From contig JAIEOV010000016.1 of the NCBI GenBank assembly GCA_019750135.1, positions 372,001-436,000 of the forward strand: 64,000 nt of DNA. The letters run 5' to 3'. Every line of letters begins with the position of its first letter. Position 1 is the first letter of the stretch. The notes beneath the pieces were generated by a model. That model was not told where the DNA came from and ran no database searches. It saw only the letters and a list, made by a program, of their open reading frames with translations. This document shows, in pieces, positions 15,787 to 26,205 of this stretch. The DNA is from Reyranella sp. (GTDB lineage: Bacteria > Pseudomonadota > Alphaproteobacteria > Reyranellales > Reyranellaceae). The translations under genes and the position numbers were made by a program.

Positions 15787-16161
15787 TCAGGGCTCGGTAC
15801 CGGGCGGTACTTCGACCGCCTTGTAGTCGGTACCGCCCTTCGGCGAGGGCCACAGCGCCACCAGGAAGGCGCGCTTGGTGCCGCACAGGTCGGTCACCCA
15901 TCGTTCGTAGAAATGCTGCGGTTCGCTGACACGAAACATCGCGGTCTTCGGCTCGTACCCTTGTGGCAGGGGAGCCGTCTCAACGGCGGCGATCGTGCCG
16001 CACGAGTGACGTGCCTTGGCGTAGCCCGCGATCACGCCAAGGATGTCACGCTTCAGCTGGAGCGTGGCGCGACTTTGGCCGGTGATCTTGATGTCGCCCT
16101 GCGCAACCGCCGATGCGGTCGTGACGACGAGCACGGCGAACCCGGCGAATATGCGACGCAT
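15787..16161 (-). CDS. Small secreted protein, unknown function
   Basis: 124 aa with signal peptide (MRRIFAGFAVLVVTTASAVA, cleavage before QGDIK). The mature region has two cysteines (KARHSCGTIAA and VTDLCGTKRAF) and mixed alpha/beta character (YEPKTAMFRV, HFYERWVTDLC). No catalytic motif is visible. It lies on the same strand between the two duplicated barrel proteins, so the three may form one exported-protein unit behind the CoA-transferase operon. Confidence 0.65.
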   Translation of the reverse strand: MRRIFAGFAVLVVTTASAVAQGDIKITGQSRATLQLKRDILGVIAGYAKARHSCGTIAAVETAPLPQGYEPKTAMFRVSEPQHFYERWVTDLCGTKRAFLVALWPSPKGGTDYKAVEVPPGTEP

Positions 16162-16217
16162 GTGCAGCCAACGCGCGCTCGTCGTGACGGTTGCATGAGG
16201 AATGCGAGCGGCCCGCC

Positions 16218-16640
16218 CTAGAGCTTGCGGAACGTCGACGAACCTGCCGTATCGAAAGGGTTCCTGTTGTAGCCTTGCCAGATCGTCGCGATGCCGCCGC
16301 CCCTGTGCGTCAAGGTGAACAGCGGCTGGTTGGCAGAGTACTCCTTGACTCCGAATCGATTCAGCGTCGCGCCATCCCTGAAGCTCACGAAGGAGACTTC
16401 CAGCCTGTCGCCCTTCACCGTCGCCTTGCAGCGGATGGACGTGTCGGTCTGGTAGCCCTCGGCCTTCAGCCGGCACTGCGGACCGTCGATGCTGAGCGTG
16501 TGGGTCACGAACAGGTTGATGCCGCCCGCTCCCTTGCCCAGCCCCTGCTCGTAGACATAGGTGCCGTCCCACGGTCCCGCCGCAAACGCCGACGAAACGA
16601 ACGCAAGGCCGGCAAACACCGCCGCGGCAAGCCTAGCCAC
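16218..16640 (-). CDS. Small secreted protein, paralogue B
   Basis: 140 aa. GTG start at 16640 gives signal peptide MARLAAAVFAGLAFVSSAFA. The mature domain parallels paralogue A almost block by block (AGPWDGTYVYEQGLGKG, LFVTHTLSIDGPQCRLKAEG, IRCKATVKGDRLEVSFVSF, NQPLFTLTHRGGGIATIWQGY). The start overlaps the end of the CoA-transferase gene by 8 bases, so it may be translated by coupling as the last gene of that operon. Function unknown. Confidence 0.7.
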   Translation of the reverse strand: MARLAAAVFAGLAFVSSAFAAGPWDGTYVYEQGLGKGAGGINLFVTHTLSIDGPQCRLKAEGYQTDTSIRCKATVKGDRLEVSFVSFRDGATLNRFGVKEYSANQPLFTLTHRGGGIATIWQGYNRNPFDTAGSSTFRKL

Positions 16641-17739
16641 GCTTCAGGATCTCTTTCGTATGCTCGCCGAGCAACGGCTCGCGATAGAGCGGCTGCGACG
16701 GCTCGTCCTTGAAACGCACGACCGGCGCCAGGTGCTTGCGGCCGTCGGGTTCGGTCACGACGGCGCCGCGCTTCACCAGGTTGGGATCGGCGATCGCCTC
16801 GGGCAGCGTGTTGACCGGCCCGTAGCAGATGTCGAGCGTGTCGAGCCATGTCATCCAGTGCGCCAGCGGCTTCTCGCGGAAGGTCCTGGCGAGGAACTCC
16901 ATCACCGGCTTCTGGTGCGCGCCCGGCCATTCGCAGAGGTCGACGAACTCGGGCTTTCCCAGCGCAGTGAGCAGGTTGCGGATGAACTTCATCTCCTGCC
17001 CGGCCAGCACGAGCTGGCGGCCGTCCGACGTGTCGTAGACCCGATAGAACGCCGCGCCGCCCGTGGTGCGCTGGTTCTTGACGTCGGGCTGCGTGCCGTC
17101 GGTGAAGGCGGTGCCGACCACGTTGGCACACGAGGCCATCAGCGCCTCGTGCATGCTGACATCGATGTAGTCGCCCTTGCCCGTCGTCTGCCGCCGCAGC
17201 AGGGCCATCAGCACGCCCGAGAGGCCGTGCAGACCGCTCACCAGGTCGGCGACAGGGATGCCGGGGATCGCTGGCCGGCCGTCGTCGCCCAAGGTCAGCG
17301 ACAGCACGCCCGTCATGGCCTCCAGCGCAAGATCGTGCGCGGCGCGGCCGGGATAGACGCCGTCCTGGCCGAAGGCCGAGATCGAGCAGTAGACGATGCC
17401 GGGGTTCTTCTCCTTCACGGCCTCGTAGCCGACGCCGAAACGCGCCGCGACGCCGGGGCGGAAGGATTCGACCAGCACGTCGGCTTCACACGCCAGGCGG
17501 AAGAGATCGGCGCGACCTTGTTCGGTCTTGAGATCGAGCACGACGCTCTTCTTGCCGCGGCCCATGTTGCGGAAGAACACCGAGGTGCGCTGGTCGGGCG
17601 GGCGGATATGGCGGCCCGGATCGCCGTCGGGCGGCTCGACCTTGATCACCTCGGCGCCGTGGTCGGCCAGCGCCGTCGTGAGGTACGGCCCCGGCAGGAA
17701 CCAGGAGAGATCGACGACCTTCAGACCTTCGAGCTTCAT
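16633..17739 (-). CDS. CaiB/BaiF family III CoA-transferase (first of two)
   Basis: 368 aa. Family motifs are LKVVDLSWFLPGPYLT, GAEVIKVEPPDGDPGR, NMGRGKKSVVLDLKTEQGR and AHDLALEAMTGVLSL, where the Asp is the catalytic aspartate that forms the aspartyl-CoA anhydride. It moves CoA between carboxylic acids. ATG 17739 overlaps the stop of the preceding CoA-transferase (ATGA), showing tight coupling. Together with the upstream acyl-CoA dehydrogenase, this suggests activation and oxidation of a carboxylic acid; the acid is unknown. Confidence 0.9.
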   Translation of the reverse strand: MKLEGLKVVDLSWFLPGPYLTTALADHGAEVIKVEPPDGDPGRHIRPPDQRTSVFFRNMGRGKKSVVLDLKTEQGRADLFRLACEADVLVESFRPGVAARFGVGYEAVKEKNPGIVYCSISAFGQDGVYPGRAAHDLALEAMTGVLSLTLGDDGRPAIPGIPVADLVSGLHGLSGVLMALLRRQTTGKGDYIDVSMHEALMASCANVVGTAFTDGTQPDVKNQRTTGGAAFYRVYDTSDGRQLVLAGQEMKFIRNLLTALGKPEFVDLCEWPGAHQKPVMEFLARTFREKPLAHWMTWLDTLDICYGPVNTLPEAIADPNLVKRGAVVTEPDGRKHLAPVVRFKDEPSQPLYREPLLGEHTKEILKRG

Positions 17740-18878
17740 GTGCGTTTGTCCAACAGCGAGTCGTTGTCGGCGCCGAGCGGCGAACAGGCGGCCTGGGCCG
17801 GCCGCTCGCCGTCGATGCGGATGGGGTTGGCGATGACGCGCAGGCTGCCCTTCACCGGATGTGGCACGGCGGAGACCATACCGGTCGAGCGCGCGAAGCC
17901 GCTGTCGAGCGCCTGGTCGAGGCGATGGACGGGCGCGGCCGGCAGCACGCCGTTGAAGGCCAGCAGCCATTCGCCGGTCGTGCGCGTACGGAAGGTGGGA
18001 TCGAGCGCATCGGTCAGCGCGGCGCGGTTCACGGCACGCGTGTTGGGATCGGCGAAGCGGGCATCACCCAGAAGGTCCTCGCGATCCATGACCTTGACCA
18101 GCGACAGCCAGAACTTCTGGGTCATGCACATGATGAAGATCCAGCCGTCCTTGGTGGGAAAGGTCTGGACCGGGGCCAGCGACAGGTGCGCGCTGCGCGG
18201 CACGCGCGGTGAGACATCGCCCTCGTTGAGATACCAGACACCGGGATACGTGAGCTGGTGCATGGCGACGTCGTACAGGCAGGTCTCGACGTCGCAACCC
18301 TGTCCCGTGGTCTTGGCGCGCAGCAGGCAGGCGAGCAGGCCAACCGTGCCGGTGAGGCCGCTCATGCTGTCGATCAGCGACACGCCGACACGTGTCGGCG
18401 CGCCCTCGGGATCGCCGGTCAGCTCCATCAGCCCGGCCTCGGCCTGCATCAGGAAATCGTAGCCCGGCCAGTCGGCGCGCTCGCCCGCGCGGCCGTAGGC
18501 CGAGATGTGCAGGCAGACGATCGACGACTTCAGGTGCTTCAGGCTCGCATAGTCGATGCCGAGCTTGGCGGGCTGCGAGCCGCGCAGGTTGTTGACCACG
18601 CAATCGGCCGTCTTCACCAGCGCCTCGAACTGCCGGCGGCCTTCGGCCGACTTGATGTCGAGCGTCACGCTCTTCTTGCCAAGGTTCCAGGCCTGGAAGT
18701 ACTCGCTGTCGGCGTCACCCAGCTTGTGCGGCCCGACATGGCGCGAGGGATCGCCCTCAGGCGCCTCGACCTTGATCACCTCGGCGCCGAGCTCGGCCAG
18801 GAACATGGTGCCGTACGGGCCGGCGCCGAACTGCTCGAGCGTCAGGACCCGAATGCCTTGCAGGGGTTTGGCGCTCAT
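17736..18878 (-). CDS. CaiB/BaiF family III CoA-transferase (second of two)
   Basis: 380 aa. Motifs are IRVLTLEQFGAGPYGTMF, GAEVIKVEAPEGDPSRHV, NLGKKSVTLDIKSAEGR and the catalytic-Asp segment PGYDFLMQAEAGLMELTG. It differs clearly from the neighbouring CoA-transferase (different N-terminus and longer insert), so this is not a recent duplication. Both start and stop overlap neighbours by ATGA, which suggests the two proteins are made in fixed ratio and might form a heteromer, as in SmtAB-type transferases (inference). Confidence 0.9.
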   Translation of the reverse strand: MSAKPLQGIRVLTLEQFGAGPYGTMFLAELGAEVIKVEAPEGDPSRHVGPHKLGDADSEYFQAWNLGKKSVTLDIKSAEGRRQFEALVKTADCVVNNLRGSQPAKLGIDYASLKHLKSSIVCLHISAYGRAGERADWPGYDFLMQAEAGLMELTGDPEGAPTRVGVSLIDSMSGLTGTVGLLACLLRAKTTGQGCDVETCLYDVAMHQLTYPGVWYLNEGDVSPRVPRSAHLSLAPVQTFPTKDGWIFIMCMTQKFWLSLVKVMDREDLLGDARFADPNTRAVNRAALTDALDPTFRTRTTGEWLLAFNGVLPAAPVHRLDQALDSGFARSTGMVSAVPHPVKGSLRVIANPIRIDGERPAQAACSPLGADNDSLLDKRT

Positions 18879-20032
18879 AGCTCGGCGTGCTGCTTGATCC
18901 ACTGGCGGGCGATGATGATGCGCTGCATCTCGTTGGTGCCCTCGCCGATGCAGGTGAGCGGCGCGTCGCGATAGAGCCGCTCGATGTCGTATTCCTTGGA
19001 ATAGCCGTAGGCGCCGTGGATGCGCATGCTCTCGATGCTGTTCTCCAACGCCGCCTCCGACGAGAAGTACTTCGCCATGCCGGCTTGCAGGTCGCAGCGC
19101 TCGCCGCGGTCGAAGGCGTCGGCGGCATCGAGCGTCAGCAGGCGCGCGGCGCGGGCGCGCGTCGCCATCTCTCCCAGCTTGAGCTGGATCGCCTGGTGCT
19201 CGCAGATCGGCTTGCCGAAGGTCTTGCGGATCTGCGAGTAGCTGGTGGCGAGCCGCAGCGCGCCCTCGGCGATGCCGACGCCGCGCGCCGCGACGTTGAT
19301 GCGGCCGAGCTCGAGGCCACCCGCCACCTGGGTAAAGCCGCGGCCCTCGACCTCGCCGATCAGGTGATCGGCCGGCACCTTGTAGTCCTCGAAGATCAGC
19401 TCGCCCGAATCGATCGAATGGTAGCCGAGCTTCTCGAGCTTGCGACCGACGCGAAAACCCGGGCCCTTGGGCGCGATGAACAGGCTCATGCCCGAATAGC
19501 GCGGCGAGGCCTCCGGGTTGGTCTTCACCAGAAGCGCGAAGCAGGAGCCCTCGATGCCGTTGGAGATCCAGGTCTTGGTGCCGTTCAGCACGTAGTGGTC
19601 GCCCTCGCGCCGCGCCGTCAACCGGATCGCCTGCAGGTCGGTGCCGGCGTCGGGTTCGGTCAACGCCAAGCCGCCCCTCACCTCGCCCGAGGCCAACCTG
19701 GGCAGCCAGTGCCGGCGCTGCGGCTCGGTGCCGAACTTCTCGATGGCGAGCGCCAGCATCAGGTGGGAGTTGAAGATGCCGGTGAGGGCCATCCACACCG
19801 AGGAGATCTTCATGACGATCTCGGCGTAGGTCCGCGCCGGCAGGCCGAGCCCGCCGTAGTCGGGGCTGACGGTGGCGCCGAACAGGCCGAGCTCCTTCAT
19901 CTGCTCGACCAACTCCGCCGGCCAGCGGTCGGCATGATCGAATTCCTTGACACGCGGCGCCACCTCGCGCTCGACCCAGCGATCGATGGTGGCCAGAAGC
20001 TGCGCCTCGTCGGCCTTGTCGATCTCCGCCAT
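18875..20032 (-). CDS. Acyl-CoA dehydrogenase
   Basis: 385 aa, standard length. Features are LFGATVSPDYGGLGLPA, GGLALTEPDAGTDLQAI (substrate/FAD loop), NGTKTWISNGIEGS and the C-terminal RDAPLTCIGEGTNEMQRII, with the catalytic Glu in GEGTNE. It oxidises a short or branched acyl-CoA to the enoyl-CoA, passing electrons to ETF. A strong RBS GGGAGG lies 8 bases before ATG 20032. It is the first gene of the acyl-CoA dehydrogenase/CoA-transferase/CoA-transferase operon; a candidate promoter lies just upstream. Confidence 0.93.
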   Translation of the reverse strand: MAEIDKADEAQLLATIDRWVEREVAPRVKEFDHADRWPAELVEQMKELGLFGATVSPDYGGLGLPARTYAEIVMKISSVWMALTGIFNSHLMLALAIEKFGTEPQRRHWLPRLASGEVRGGLALTEPDAGTDLQAIRLTARREGDHYVLNGTKTWISNGIEGSCFALLVKTNPEASPRYSGMSLFIAPKGPGFRVGRKLEKLGYHSIDSGELIFEDYKVPADHLIGEVEGRGFTQVAGGLELGRINVAARGVGIAEGALRLATSYSQIRKTFGKPICEHQAIQLKLGEMATRARAARLLTLDAADAFDRGERCDLQAGMAKYFSSEAALENSIESMRIHGAYGYSKEYDIERLYRDAPLTCIGEGTNEMQRIIIARQWIKQHAEL

Positions 20033-20060
20033 CCGTTTACCTCCCACACATTGGCCGGCC

Positions 20061-20089
20061 AAAGTGCGAACAGGCCCGCACGGTGTCAA
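20061..20089 (-). promoter_or_regulatory. Candidate promoter of the acyl-CoA dehydrogenase operon
   Basis: On the minus strand, a perfect -35 TTGACA (20089-20084) is followed after 17 bases by a weak -10 CACTTT (20066-20061), about 30 bases before the dehydrogenase start codon. Confidence 0.35.
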
Positions 20090-20150
20090 CATTTCCCCAC
20101 ACGAGACGTGCTAGGATGCAATCTTCGCGCGAACAGCGAGGGAGATACGC

Positions 20151-20864
20151 ATGACGTCGATGGAGGCGAGCCGCGGTGCGACGTGGGGAGTAGGCTTGAC
20201 GATCGAAACCAGCGCCACGATCCTGTTCAAGAACTTCGTTCCGTTCGTCGGCACTGCGCTGGTCGCGAGCCTGCCGAGTCTCATTTTCGCGCAGATCGTT
20301 ACGTCGGAAGCGGGACAGGGGATCGTCAGCTTCATCATCTCGCAGATCGTGACCGTGACGCTGATCTATGGCGCCGTGCAGGCATTGCGACAGCGGCAGA
20401 TCGCGATAACGGAATGCCTGCAGCAGGGCTTCCGCCGCCTCGGCGCAGCGCTGGGCGTGGCCATCATCGCCGCCATCTGCGTCGCCCTCGGCCTGATCGC
20501 CCTGGTCGTCCCCGGCCTCATCCTGATGACGATGTGGGCGGTCGCGATTCCCGCGGCCACCATCGAGCAGGCCGGCGTCGGAGCGTCGTTGTCGCGCAGT
20601 TCGGCCCTGACCCGTGAACGGCGTTGGCGGGTGTTCGGCGCCGTGCTGGTGGCGGGAATCATCACCATTGTGGTCAGCATCATCGCCGCCAGCATCGCAG
20701 GCGCCATCGCCGGAGCCCACTCCTTCCTGTTCACCGTCGTGATCTGGGCGCTCAGCGCAGTGTCCCAGGCCTTCAGCGCCTGCGTCTCGGCGACGCTCTA
20801 CTATTTCCTGCGCCGCGAGAAGGAAGGCGTGGAGATCGATCAGATCGCGACCGTGTTCGACTGA
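20151..20864 (+). CDS. Multi-pass membrane protein, glycerophosphodiesterase-membrane-domain type
   Basis: 237 aa, about six transmembrane segments. The key block [19 protein letters not shown], then [19 protein letters not shown], is the hallmark of the GPDPase membrane-domain family; unlike the enzyme it has no catalytic GDPD domain. The C-terminus [20 protein letters not shown] matches the paralogue at 13196-13882. RBS GGGAG lies about 7 bases before ATG 20151. Divergent from the acyl-CoA dehydrogenase operon and convergent with the RDD gene. The role in the membrane is unknown. Confidence 0.75.
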   Translation: MTSMEASRGATWGVGLTIETSATILFKNFVPFVGTALVASLPSLIFAQIVTSEAGQGIVSFIISQIVTVTLIYGAVQALRQRQIAITECLQQGFRRLGAALGVAIIAAICVALGLIALVVPGLILMTMWAVAIPAATIEQAGVGASLSRSSALTRERRWRVFGAVLVAGIITIVVSIIAASIAGAIAGAHSFLFTVVIWALSAVSQAFSACVSATLYYFLRREKEGVEIDQIATVFD

Positions 20865-20886
20865 CGCGACAGGCTGAGCGCAAGGT

Positions 20887-21768
20887 TCAACGATCGTGCT
20901 TGTCGCGCCGCCGCCGCCCAAAGGCCAGCTCAGCCTCGAGGCGGCTGCGCTGCGCGGCGTAGAAGGCCTCCAGGAAGGCCCGCGCATTGAAAGTGGGGCC
21001 GCCATCGGGATGCACGTAGGCGATCTTGCGCACGATGCGCCGCGCCACGTCACCCTGCAGGTCACTCGTGCCTTGGCCTGACGATCGCAGGACATCCTCG
21101 AGGACCTGCAGCTCCTTGACGCCGTAGACGACGAGCTGCTGGGCCGTGAAGACATAGGCAGGCGGGGCATACACCGCAGACCGGGCGGCCGCGAGGTCGG
21201 GCAGCAGCAGCGGCTTGGGCTCCACCACCACCCAGGTGCCCGCCACCATGTCGCCGGCGCGCAGGTGGTCGCGGTTGAACAGCGGCAGGGCGGCAAGCGC
21301 GCCGACCCAGGTCAAGGTGGCGATCCAGGTCCAGGGCCCCGCCGCGATCGCCGCATCGCCGGCGAGCGCGAGCGACAGCGGCAGGAAGAGCTCGACCTCG
21401 CGCATCAGGTTGCGGGCGATCACGGCCGCGGGCGTGAGCGTCCCGCCGCGGCGGTTGATGACGCGCAGCGAGGCCATGCGCTTGCCCGGCGTGCGGCCGT
21501 TCCAGGCCAACTCGAAGCCGGCGAAGTAGAAGATGCGCAGGAAGAACATCAACAGGATGCCGGCCGTCCTGCCGACATGGCCACCGGAGATAAAGGTGGC
21601 AATGGCCACGACGATCAGCGTTGCGAACAGGATCAGGAGATCAAGCACCAAGGCGGTTGCCCGTTCCCCGACGCTGGCCAGTCGGACGGACACGGCCACG
21701 CCTTCCGGCGTGACGACGGCGCGCATCCGCGGGTCGGCAGCCTCGATCGCCACGGCGAGATCGCTCAT
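20887..21768 (-). CDS. RDD family membrane protein with C-terminal extension
   Basis: 293 aa. The N-terminal RDD domain carries [20 protein letters not shown], the [20 protein letters not shown] signature and [18 protein letters not shown], with three or so membrane helices. After about residue 190 comes a soluble tail rich in charge ([33 protein letters not shown]), unusual for plain RDD proteins. It is the last gene of the DUF4129-DUF4350-MoxR-DUF58-SpoIIM-RDD operon; the start overlaps the SpoIIM-like stop (ATGA). RDD proteins are proposed transport or channel-like factors; the role here is unknown. Confidence 0.83.
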   Translation of the reverse strand: MSDLAVAIEAADPRMRAVVTPEGVAVSVRLASVGERATALVLDLLILFATLIVVAIATFISGGHVGRTAGILLMFFLRIFYFAGFELAWNGRTPGKRMASLRVINRRGGTLTPAAVIARNLMREVELFLPLSLALAGDAAIAAGPWTWIATLTWVGALAALPLFNRDHLRAGDMVAGTWVVVEPKPLLLPDLAAARSAVYAPPAYVFTAQQLVVYGVKELQVLEDVLRSSGQGTSDLQGDVARRIVRKIAYVHPDGGPTFNARAFLEAFYAAQRSRLEAELAFGRRRRDKHDR

Positions 21769-22760
21769 GCCCGCCGCTCCCGGCCGGCCAGGCAGAAGTA
21801 GGCAACCACGGCGGCGAAGACGCTCCAGCCCAGCAGGTATCGCGCCGCCATGGCGACGACGAGCTGGCGCCCCAACCCCTCGAGCAGGCCGGCCAGCAGG
21901 AACAGCAGCACCGCGCCCATCATGATGACGGCGGCATCGCGGCCGTCGCGTGCCAGCCGGATCAACCGCGGCTCGCGGCCGGCGAACAGCACGGCGCCGG
22001 CGATCTTCAGCCCCGCAGCGGCGCTCAGGATCAGCGCCAGGAACTCTGTCGGGCCGTGGATCGACAGCCAGCCGCCCAGCTCGATCAGCAGGCCGCGGCT
22101 GGCGAACAGCGCCAGGAAGGCGCCGAGCATCAGGCCGTTGGTGAAGATCAGCACCAGGGTCGGCACGCCCAGCGCAAAGCCCAGCGCGAAGCTCAGGATG
22201 CCGATCTGCGCATTGTGCGAAAACAGGTAGGCGGCGAAGGCGCCGAGCTCGTCGACCTCCTTGCCGCCGCCGCCCAGGCCGGCGCGCAAGGCCTCGGTCG
22301 AGGCGTCGAAAGAGCGGCCTTGCTGCACGTTCTTGGCGATGAAGGAATCGTAGTAGGCGGGATCGGACGCGGTCAGGAACCAGGCCGCCAGCACACCGGC
22401 GAGGATGACGCCGAAGGCGAGCGCGATCGCCCGCCAGGCGCCGCGCACCGCAGCCGGCAGGCGCCAGGCGAAGAACGCCGCCAGCAGGACCGACGGCCGC
22501 TCGCGCACGCCGTAGACGCAGAGATAGGCGCGCGCACACAGCGCCTCGAGATAGTCGAGCAGATTGCGATCGAGCGAGATCGCCCGCGCCACCGACAGGC
22601 CCGACAGGGTGGCGCGATAGAGCGTCGGCAGCCGCGCCAGGCTGTCGCCGTCGAGCGAGCCCACGCCGTGCCGCTCGGCGCGCGCGACCAGCGTCTCGAG
22701 CTCGCGCCAGACGCCCTCGCGCTCGCGGCGGAACTGCGCGCTCTTCAGCTCCAGCGCCAT
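21765..22760 (-). CDS. SpoIIM-like (DUF95) integral membrane protein
   Basis: 331 aa. The soluble N-terminal helical part has the typical LKSAQFRREREGVWRELETL, and the C-terminal half is a 5-6 TM domain with HNAQIGILSFALGFALGVPT and SIHGPTEFLALILSAAAGL, the two polar-in-membrane motifs of the stage II sporulation M family. The organism is not expected to sporulate; non-sporulating bacteria keep this gene in MoxR/DUF58 clusters, where it is thought to belong to a membrane remodelling or chaperone machine (inference). One base separates it from the DUF58 gene. Confidence 0.87.
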   Translation of the reverse strand: MALELKSAQFRREREGVWRELETLVARAERHGVGSLDGDSLARLPTLYRATLSGLSVARAISLDRNLLDYLEALCARAYLCVYGVRERPSVLLAAFFAWRLPAAVRGAWRAIALAFGVILAGVLAAWFLTASDPAYYDSFIAKNVQQGRSFDASTEALRAGLGGGGKEVDELGAFAAYLFSHNAQIGILSFALGFALGVPTLVLIFTNGLMLGAFLALFASRGLLIELGGWLSIHGPTEFLALILSAAAGLKIAGAVLFAGREPRLIRLARDGRDAAVIMMGAVLLFLLAGLLEGLGRQLVVAMAARYLLGWSVFAAVVAYFCLAGRERRA

Positions 22761-22761
22761 C

Positions 22762-24071
22762 TCACAGGACCTCCCGGCGCTTGATGTCGAGATAGCGGTT
22801 GACCAGCTCGGGCCCCAGCCGGTCGGGCTCGGTCTGCACGCATTGTACGCCGAGCCGCCGCAGCCGCTGGACCACGACCTCGCGCTCGGCGGCGAAGTCC
22901 TGGGCGAACACCGAACGCGCCAGCCCCTCGAAGCTGTCCGGCCGGGCCGCCGCCAGCGCGGCAAGCCCGCGGTCGCGCAGGGCGACGAACAGCAGCAGGT
23001 GGCGCGCCGCCAAGCGCTGCAGGTTGTCCATCATCAGCTCGGCCGTCACCGTGTCGACGAAATCCGTCATCACGACGATCAGGCTGCGGCGATCGAGACG
23101 GCCCATCAGGTCCATCAGGCCCAGCGTATAGTTGCTCTCCTCGTGGCGGTACTGCAGGCGGGCCATCTCGCGCTGGACCAGGGCGAAGTTGGCGACATTG
23201 CCGATCGGCCGCGCGTAGCCGCGTACGCGGCTGTCGAAGCTGAACACGCCGACGCGATCGCCGTAGCGCAGCGAGACGTAGCCCATCTGCAGGGCGGCGT
23301 TGATGGCGTGATCGAGCCGCGGCACGCCGTCCAGCGGCTCGCTCATCAGGTGGCCGCAATCGATGGCGAACACGACCTGCTGGTTGCGCTCGGTGAGGAA
23401 CTCCTTGGTCATCAGGCGGCGATGCTTGGCCGACTGCTTCCAGTCGATCCGCCGATGGTCGAGGCCGGGCACGTATTCACGCAGCGCGCGGAACTCGCTG
23501 CCCTCGCCCTGCTGGCGCATCTGTTTCTGGCCGAAGAAGGCGTCGTGCTGCGAGAATTCCAATGCCATCGCCCGCACTGCGCCGACGTCGGGCGTGACGG
23601 CGATGGGCTGACCGATGTCGTAGCGGCCGTGCACCGCGATCAGCCCGAGCGGCCCGGTCCAGCGCAGCCACACACGCTCGAGCCGGCCCTCGCCGCGCCG
23701 GCGGGCGCGCAACGGCCATTCGGCGATGCCTTCGCCGCGGTCGGCGAGGTCGAGGTCGACGGGCGCCGGCGGCAGGAGTGGCCCCGATACCTCGCACAGC
23801 ACCGAGCAGCGACCGCCGCCGACGTTGCGTCGGGCCGTGACGAACACCGAGAGCCGCGCCGTGGCCCCGATCGGCACCAGTTCGGGCACGCTCGCCTCGA
23901 CCGCGACCTGCCGGCGCGCCGGCGCCAGGGCGGCATCGATGCCCAACGCCAGCAGCGCCGTGAGCGGCAGTGCCGCGCCGGTTTCCCACCACGCGCCGAA
24001 CGCCAGCACCCACGGCACGCAGAGCGCCACCACGACGCCGAACAGGACCAGGCAGCGCGGCGTCGGCTGCA

Positions 24072-24072
<1 letters not shown>
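22762..24072 (-). CDS. DUF58 domain protein (von Willebrand A-like), membrane anchored
   Basis: 436 aa. Two N-terminal TM helices (CLVLFGVVVALCVPWVLAF and the following segment), a beta-rich middle, then the DUF58 core GSEFRALREYVPGLDHRRID, WKQSAKHRRLMTKEF, and a vWA-like domain with VVFAIDCGHLM and LIVVMTDFVDT. In known clusters the DUF58 protein pairs with the MoxR ATPase as its metal-binding partner. Its stop/start arrangement with moxR (1-base overlap) supports that pairing. Confidence 0.9.
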
Positions 24073-25017
<945 letters not shown>

Positions 25018-25028
<11 letters not shown>

Positions 25029-26205
25029 TCAGCAAGTCCTCCCGCCAGCGATGAAGCCGCGCCGCAGCGGCCACGGTAGCCGCCCGGTCGCCCGGCGCGA
25101 TCGTGTCGATCGCGCGCACAAGTTCCTGATAGGTCGGCCCACCCTCGGCCGGCGGCAAGTCGCCCAGCCAGCGGCCGATCTCCGCCGGCCCCTGCAAGGG
25201 CGCCGGCGCCTTCAGGCGGCGACCGAGGTCGAGCACCGCGAGGTCGGCATAGCGTTTCAGCAGGCGCCCACCGTCGGAGCGATCGCGCAGCAGACGCGCC
25301 GCCACGTCGATCAGGGCGAACACGCCGGCGGGCGGCGGCAATGGCTCGTCGGCCGGCGGGCCAAAGCGCGTCGCCGCCGCCCACAGCGCGATGCCGATCG
25401 CCACCACCGCTGAGAACGTGACCAAGGCGAACGGCGGCGATATCGCGAGTTGCCAGATGTCGTGCGACGGCCGGTCTCGCGCGGCCTCGAGCGCCACCAC
25501 GGGTCCGTCGCCGCTGCGCAGGCGTGCCACCAGGCTCATCGCCAGCACGGCATTGTCGCCGCGCCACAGCCCGTAATTGGCAAGCAGGTCGGGGTCGGCC
25601 AGCACCGCGACCTGCGGACGGGCGCACAGGCGCGCGATCAGCATGCCCTCGGCGCTCGACACCACCGGGCAGAGCTTGGCGGAGCGCACGAGTTGCGGCC
25701 GCGCAAGCTGCGGCGTTCCCTGGACGCCCTCCGTGCGCCAGGCGCCGACGGCATCCGGCCGCACGATGACGGCATCGTCGGCGATGGCGCGCGCCAACGC
25801 CTGCACGCCCTCGACGTTGCGCAACTGCGCGTCGGCGACACGGTCGCTGAGCGGCGGCGCCCGCGTCCGCCATTTGGGCAGCACGATCAACACCGGCCGC
25901 TGCGTCGCTTGCAGGATCTCGCGCACCTCCTGCGGCGTCTGCGGTGCCAGCACGATCCTGAGGGATTCCCGGACGAGCCTGTTCTCGCTGGGCGCGACCG
26001 GATCGATGTCGAAGCGCCGCAAGAGCTCGGTGAAGGCGCGGTAGCCGACGGCCGAGCGTGAGGTGGTGGTGGCGCTGGCCTGCCAGCCGCGCGTGTCTTC
26101 GCCCGCGATCATCAGGTAGGCCATGACGACGAAGCCGAGCGCCCCTGCGGCGATCAAGGCCAGCAGGGTCCGCTGGCTGAACGGCTGCAGCTCGCGGGCG
26201 CTCAT
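25018..26205 (-). CDS. DUF4350-type membrane protein
   Basis: 395 aa. One N-terminal TM helix ([20 protein letters not shown]), an extracytoplasmic DUF4350-like domain with [20 protein letters not shown] and [20 protein letters not shown], a second TM helix near residue 280 ([19 protein letters not shown]), and a cytoplasmic helical tail. The [11 protein letters not shown] stretch recalls GATase-like folds without catalytic residues. The start overlaps the DUF4129 stop (ATGA). It is presumed part of the MoxR-associated membrane complex. Confidence 0.8.

Noticed and set aside
16561..18462. Plus-strand open frame of 633 codons
   Set aside because: Antisense to the two CoA-transferase genes, whose catalytic motifs and ATGA overlaps are clear.
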